NCBI GenBank assembly: GCA_030549775.1
Contig: CM060174.1
Span: 93,326,132 to 93,390,131 of the forward strand
Length of the DNA: 64,000 nucleotides
Direction of reading: 5' to 3'
DNA from: Tamarix chinensis
Lineage: Eukaryota; Streptophyta; Magnoliopsida; Caryophyllales; Tamaricaceae
Below are positions 58,482 through 64,000 of this stretch, piece by piece. Positions within the stretch are counted from its first letter, which is position 1. Each line of letters opens with the position of its first letter. A program made the position numbers and the translations under genes. Under the pieces are notes generated by a model. It made no database searches, was not told where the DNA came from, and saw nothing but the letters and a program-made list of their open reading frames with translations.

Positions 58482-59239
58482 TGTAACACCTCCAAAATTT
58501 ACTACTAAAAAATTATGTTTTAATTAAAAATTAGCGGAAGTAAAAATGGTAAATTTTGGGGATGTTACGGTAACATTTAATACTAGACCAGTTTCTTTTA
58601 CCGTTACAGTACCAAGTGTTAAGACTTAATATGAATGAGAACGCATTACACAAAACTAAGTTATAACTAAATTAGAGTTGTGCATTAAATCACATTACAA
58701 AAGGTAAAACCTAATATTAGTGGTTATGAGAAAATAGAATAATTACATAAAGAATTATAAAAGTTTAAAAGATAAAAGCATAAAGCTTTCTGGATGGTCC
58801 TTACACTCTTATCCAATGACAACTTGAATAACACTTATGACTAACATACATAGAATACTACTTATTGAATAGGTAGAGCCCACAAACCAAACCCTTTAAT
58901 ACTATGATACTGAGTAATCCTTCATACTAGACTAAAAGATAGGGCTCGCATGCAACACATCATACATAAACAATGTAAAAATAATAACACACGCAAGCAT
59001 AAACATAATCACACAACATAAGAGCCAATACACAGTGCAACACAACATACAATAGGAAATGCGTATCACAAGGTCCATTTACTTAGCATTTCCATCACTT
59101 ACCAAGAGTATCAGGCACTAAGGCCGTACCTATACTATATCAATAGATCATAAAGGTGAAATTAACATTGTATGGTCTTAAGCTATTAATTAAATATTAT
59201 TCAACATCATCTCTCGAATTATATACATGTGAGAATGAG

Positions 59240-59560
59240 AACCCCACTATTATCGCTAGTGGATCCGAAATATACTCTAGGACAGAATGCATCTGACCAC
59301 TATTATTTGCCTGTGGACTAGTCACCAAAGCAAAAGGCGCCTAGCCACTATTCTTGCCGATGGATTGGTTTGGCCCTGACTCACATGGTGTTCCATTATA
59401 AGTAATTAATATCTTTCCCATGATTTATTATCATCCAAGGTTTGGTTTATTGAGCCCAGAATTCCCCATTATTATAGCCAGTGGAACGGAATACATTCTA
59501 GGACAACATGCACCTGGCCACTATTATTCCCTAGTGGATCGATCTAGGCCCAGTTCAATA
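59240..59560 (-). repeat. LTR module arrays
   Basis: Copies CCACTATTATCGCTAGTGGA, CCACTATTATTTGCCTGTGG and CCACTATTCTTGCCGATGG (59243-59365) are followed, after the spacer GACTCACATGGTGTTCCA, by two further copies (about 59466 and 59519). The layout is the same as at 2782-3200. Confidence 0.8.
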
Positions 59561-60325
59561 ATATATCACTTTAATGATTAGTATTTTTCTATTTAATTAA
59601 CACAATAGTTCTATTTATTTAACTCGAGGGGGAGATCACGAACCCAGAGATACGAAGGTACCGGTCATACTGGCATATACAAGCAGCACAGTACCCTCCA
59701 ACCATCAATCCAGGGACGCAAAGGTACCTCGGTTGTACTGGTGCACTAGGACACACAATACCCTACCGACAATGACACCTAATCCATAAGTATGCATACC
59801 CCCTAAATAGGTTTATAAAGCTAGATAGAGTAAGATGTAGGGCCTAGCTGGGCCACTAAGGCACGCTAGTAATGTAACACCCCCCAAAATCATGACTTGA
59901 AAATTTTGTTTTGAGGAAGCAATAATTACAAAATAGTGGGTGTTACCGCCACACTCAACATAAGTCTGGTCTCCTCACCTTCCTTATGTCAAGTGCTAAG
60001 GCTCAAAACAAGTGAGATTAAATAAAAGCGAGAGAAAGACGATACATAAACAAAGGTTTTGCAAATGACAGATTATTCGTACAATAAGTTCATCTAAATA
60101 ATTAAGTGACATACGAGCTTCAAAAAACAATTAAAGAGGGCACATGAAGGTGCGGCAATGGTTTGCCCTTACACTCATCCGGTCCATCAAATATTATAAG
60201 AAAAAGGAGGAATAAGGATAGGGTTCATTCACTCCCTTAGTCTAACTAGTCATCTGGATGATGCTTTTCAAAATCTTTCAGCCACTGCATACCACGAACG
60301 TACTTCTTTGAAAAGTGATAGTATT

Positions 60326-60344
60326 AGTACGACTTCCTCGTACT
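60326..60344 (-). other. Conserved LTR hairpin
   Basis: AGTACGA-CTTCC-TCGTACT forms a perfect 7-bp stem, next to GAGTAAATCAC, the same position as CTCAGTACG...CGTACTG at 51563. The loop differs completely while the stem stays paired. Confidence 0.6.
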
Positions 60345-62239
60345 GAGTAAATCACAACGCCTCCAAAGAGGTAGTATACCCACGTTACAATTAACATATA
60401 AATAAGGGACTCAAACAAAATATACGATCACACACAAAACCACAATTTCATGACACAAATCCACATTACAGTTGACAATACTAGTTAGATCAAAATTTCC
60501 TAGCAAGGGTACTGAAAAACAAGATTTGAATTTCACAACCATTTCAAGGTGTTAACAATCATACTTTAAACATAACAGGGAAATTTATTGATATTCCATG
60601 CTATCCAACAAGTTCAAGCCACGCCTAATCAAATTATTACAGATGTATTATGGTGGGTGTCTAATCCAGCTATATCATTCATATATTAATTCTCGTGTGG
60701 AATACAATCCCATATCCAATATAATGATCATCAAGGAGGTAATACCAAATCAATTCACTTAATTCTAGGGCAAAGCTCTCCAAGGAAGCCACATGACATA
60801 TCAGTCGCCAATACTAAACCTTAGAATCCAAGTCCTTAAGTACGCGTACCTTCTATAGGGTGTATAGAATAACTATAGAGCAGAAGTGGGCCCTTTGACC
60901 TGAAGGCCCAATTATGCACTCGGGGGCCAAATCCGAGGCACGAGATTCCTTTCTAAACTCAAGTCTTCCTCTTTAAGTGGTTAATGTCTTATGAAATTCC
61001 AGGTTATTAATTCAAGAATATTAATGTCCATAATAGTACAATTTAGCCATCAATCAATCAACCAAGGGACCACAAGGGTCCTCACAATAATCAACCATCC
61101 AATGTCAAATCCAAAGGATCACGAGGGTCGCAACAATTCCAAGCCAACATGAACTAGGGTTAGGCATCATGCCCTAGCCCGAATAATTATCCATTTCAAC
61201 TATTCAATACATTTGTTTAATTATTTCCAAAATTATTTTGAGGCCAACACTTAATTCAACTAGCCCAATTATTCGCCTTGAATCACATTTTTGCCCTAAT
61301 GACTAAAATACCCTTCAATATATAACTACCACATTTTCCTTTACTTTATTATCAAGTTTACCTCTATAGGATATTTGTCATGAAAGTGCTAAAATAAAAT
61401 AGCTAACGATAATTTATCATAAAATAATTTCTTCAATACGACAAAAGATCATATTACCCCTAAGCATGGACAATACATAGTACACATATACAATCCTAGC
61501 ATGAATTTCTAGCGTATCATAATATTCATGCAATTTCCACAAACAAATTTCAAATATGAATCATGGTATACAAAATTTACATTTCTACCCCTAGAACATG
61601 CGACACATAATAGTCATCATTTAAACACATTTATACTCTAAAGCCAACATGCTACATTCCCAAATTTATCTAAAATATCCAAGGGATGCATTTAACTCAT
61701 TAGTAGGTCTAGCATAAAACATAACAACTTTTTGGTTGAACTCTAATGCTAAACATTCACATTTCTCTTTAGCAAAAATCCGTATGTTTTTATAAGCATA
61801 CACTCTAAATTTTAGAATACTACCTAGGCATATAAATATTAGCATGGTAACATATATTATTCTACACATCATAATATTCACATAGAATCGAACTACAACA
61901 TGCTTTCATTTCCCGAAAAAATATAAATTATTTGCTACCTCAACCTAGTATAAATTTTATTCTAGACAATTAACCTATCATTTCACACAAGATTCTACCG
62001 TCTACGGATTAGTTAGATTTACCTTTGAGCTAAGAAAACATTACCACGAAAAGCCTCTTCCAAGGACACTTTACGCAAGGTAAGGATTACCTAAAAATTA
62101 ATAACACCATCCACACAACTATGTATGCATTAGTATCTATACTAGATAAAATAATAAGATGATAACCTATGAGAACTAATGCTCAAAATAAGATTAGGGA
62201 ATTAATCAAGGTTGTAGGTATATGGAACTACCATGTGCC

Positions 62240-62990
62240 ACACACACCAGAGGGAAGGACACTTACGCTAGAAGGAGCTGCTGCTCGGTGAGGTAAGTCA
62301 CGAAGGGAGATGGTTGGCAGGGCTGCAGGTTGGGCAGTTCTTGGCAGTTGGCTCAGTGGTGAAAGGGAGTAGGGTGGAGGCTGTTGGCAAGGAAAATCGG
62401 CGCTGGAAGTAGGATAAGAAAGGAAGGGAACTATAGGCAGAAAAAGGGGAGAGGACCGGAAGGAGAGGGGAGGAGGAGAGGCTGTATGTCTAGCTGGAGA
62501 AGGGAAGGGGGATGACAGGGAAAAAGATGGGGTGGTTGTAGGGTCTGGCTAGTTGGACGAACCTGGTTGGTTGCGGGTGTAGGGGGTTGAGTGCATGGGG
62601 GAAGGGAAGCTACATGCTGGAGTGCAGGCTATTGGATGGGGGAAGAGAAAATAGTTGGGTGGCTGGGCTAGGAGAGGTGTGCATGTGTGCAGGCAAGGAG
62701 AGAAGAGGGGGGCTACCGATTGGTTAGGGGGCTGGTTTTTTTGTGCGGCTGGTGTTGCAGGTGGTTGGGGTTGGGTAGAGAGGTCGATTGGCTGGGTCTG
62801 CTAGGGATTGTGGTGGCGTGAGGAAGAAGTGTAGCAAGGAGAATGATGGGATATGTTTGGGGAAGAGGAAAAGTGTTGCATGGCTGGTTGGTTGCTAGGA
62901 TATGTAGGGTGTGCAGGGTAGAGTGAGGTGTGCGTATGCATGGAGAAAAACAAAGAGAAAATAGGCTGCATGGGGGAGAAGGACCTGATG
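62240..62990 (-). other. Purine/GC-rich LTR island
   Basis: GGTTGG-, GGGGAAG- and TGCAGG-rich sequence within the solo LTR, with no long frames or domains. Read on the minus strand it is the pyrimidine-rich leader zone typical of these LTRs. Confidence 0.55.
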
Positions 62991-63179
62991 AGGGGGGTTT
63001 AGGTTTGATTAGGCTAAGATTAAAGGTGAAATAATGATGGGGATTGGGTTAACAATTAGTTAGCAAGAATACCTTATAGCATTAGGCTTTTAAGAGTATA
63101 TTAGATATGTATATTAGATACTAAGGAAGAATCATACCTATTCAATGTTTTATTAAAACCATTATTCTCACTATTACTA

Positions 63180-63290
63180 TCATGATAATAATAATTATTA
63201 TTAGTATTATTACTACCGCTCTTTATTATCATCATCATCATCATCATTATTATTATTACTAATATTACTATTCCTATAATTATTGTTATC
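63180..63290. repeat. ATT/ATC microsatellite
   Basis: Mixed ATT, TAT and ATC trinucleotides, with about seven ATC units at 63229-63248, inside the solo LTR 59873-63578. Confidence 0.85.
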
Positions 63291-64000
63291 GATATTATTT
63301 TAAGAGTGTTATTATTATAAGACTATTGTTATTACCATCATTTCTATTTTGATCATTATCGATAATATTCTTATTATTGTTGTTATTACCGTTATTTATT
63401 ATTATCTTCCTTTAATTATAATACACTAGCCTAGATTATTATCACAATTTAATAACTATAGGCTTACTCATAATAACGATACATTCATCCTAAACAATTC
63501 TAGGATTAATTAAACCTGCTAATCAAATTTTAAGTTTTGGATAATTAAATTAAGGATTTATTAAAACAGGATATTACAAGCAAAATCCAGAATAATCGTG
63601 GGTTAAACCACATATATATGATAGCAACCCCTATAGAGCCCCCATTTCTAATCTTGAGGTCTTTCACTTTAATTATTAGTGTCTTAATTAAGATGACCAT
63701 GAGAAACACACCACACATACTTAATCATTTTTATTTGTTTATGTTAATATTAAGTAATCCTTATTCATATTATTGCCTATGTTAACTTAAATGGTCCACT
63801 AAGGCTATACTAGATTCCAATTCTTATACTTAGGCACCTTAGGTTAAAATGACCAAAATGCCCCCAAGGCTAAGGCTCCTCTTATCATCTATTTTCATCA
63901 TAGAATTCATTTTCATTTATTGACATGCCATAATAGGTTATCATATCATAATTATAATACCGGTCATAAAATCAAGTACTTTATACCAAGGGATCATTGA

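Larger units (their letters stand above)
59873..63578 (-). mobile_element. Solo LTR, 3.7 kb, TSD AGTAA/AGCAA
   Basis: Bounded by TGTAACACCCCCC (59873) and GGATATTACA (63578), with flanks AGTAA (59868-59872) and AGCAA (63579-63583), one difference. It has the conserved hairpin (60326-60344) and the CTTTAAGTGGTTAATGTC block, but no CCACTATTAT modules. Its purine/GC-rich island (62240-62990) precedes an ATT/ATC microsatellite (63180-63290). Only small unrecognised frames are present. It is inserted in the LTR that starts at 58482. Confidence 0.85.
58482..64000 (-). mobile_element. Partial LTR, minus orientation, runs off right edge
   Basis: Starts TGTAACACCTCC with TTTACTACTAAAAAATTATG, like the end at 2118 and the inverse of 52079. 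Its own DNA is 58482-59872 and 63579-64000; the solo LTR at 59873-63578 interrupts it. It contains module arrays (59240-59560). Bases 63600-63800 match 1-200 of the window in order, which identifies the family. 63579-64000 shows no gene. Confidence 0.7.

Noticed and set aside
61666..61881. 71-codon minus-strand frame in the solo LTR
   Set aside because: No recognised similarity, and AT-rich LTR sequence yields such frames by chance.

Overview
This window looks like repeat-dominated nuclear DNA from a flowering plant. The evidence is AT-rich sequence with GC-rich retrotransposon promoter islands, wall-to-wall LTR retrotransposon remnants, a TTTAGGG-type telomere-like array, degraded LINE, Ty3/gypsy and CACTA coding remains, spliceosomal introns, and a plant-mitochondrial nad6 fragment. 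The species cannot be fixed from sequence alone. I see no intact protein-coding gene. The recognisable coding remains are pseudogenes or captured fragments, and most open frames fall inside LTRs.

Layout. 1-8499 is a minus-oriented LTR entering from the left, split by a chimeric LTR element (2118-7311, target-site duplication GTTGC). 8500-10359 holds LTR fragments. 10449-14056 is a solo LTR (duplication AAAAG). 14156-18050 holds a hAT-type MITE fragment and a decayed LTR. 18240-19711 has two local tandem duplications, one with an acidic open frame. 19712-25700 is the least repetitive part. It has a 76-nt tRNA-like cloverleaf at 20458-20533 and a candidate minus-strand transcript (about 24480 down to 21900) with splice signals and a duplicated exon.

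25800-52079 is a deep nest. A decayed plant L1-type LINE contains one solo LTR (27629-31627, duplication TGATA) and next to it a stack of elements: LTR (31953-52079) > LTR (32661-47390) > LTR (33323-45393) > CACTA transposon (35870-44438, duplication AGT) > Pack-MULE-like element (about 41211-44250) > hAT MITE (41967-43099, duplication CTTCAGCT) > second hAT MITE (42326-42767). The CACTA element also carries two exons that look like nucleoporin NUP160, the 5' end of mitochondrial nad6, and part of an LTR.

52080-58481 holds a tandem-repeat block, a broken CACTA TNP2-type transposase, then an LTR end, primer-binding-site remnant and decayed Ty3/gypsy gag-protease. 58482-64000 is another minus-oriented LTR running off the right edge, split by a solo LTR (59873-63578, duplication AGTAA/AGCAA).

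The unusual shared signal lies in the LTRs. They are very long (3.5-5.4 kb) and mostly solo. Several carry two arrays of a roughly 50-70-bp module built on CCACTATTAT...GGTGGA. Beside these is a short hairpin whose pairing is kept by compensating changes between copies, with non-Watson-Crick pairs that are G-U only in the LTR-sense strand. That suggests a structured RNA element shared by otherwise different LTR families.
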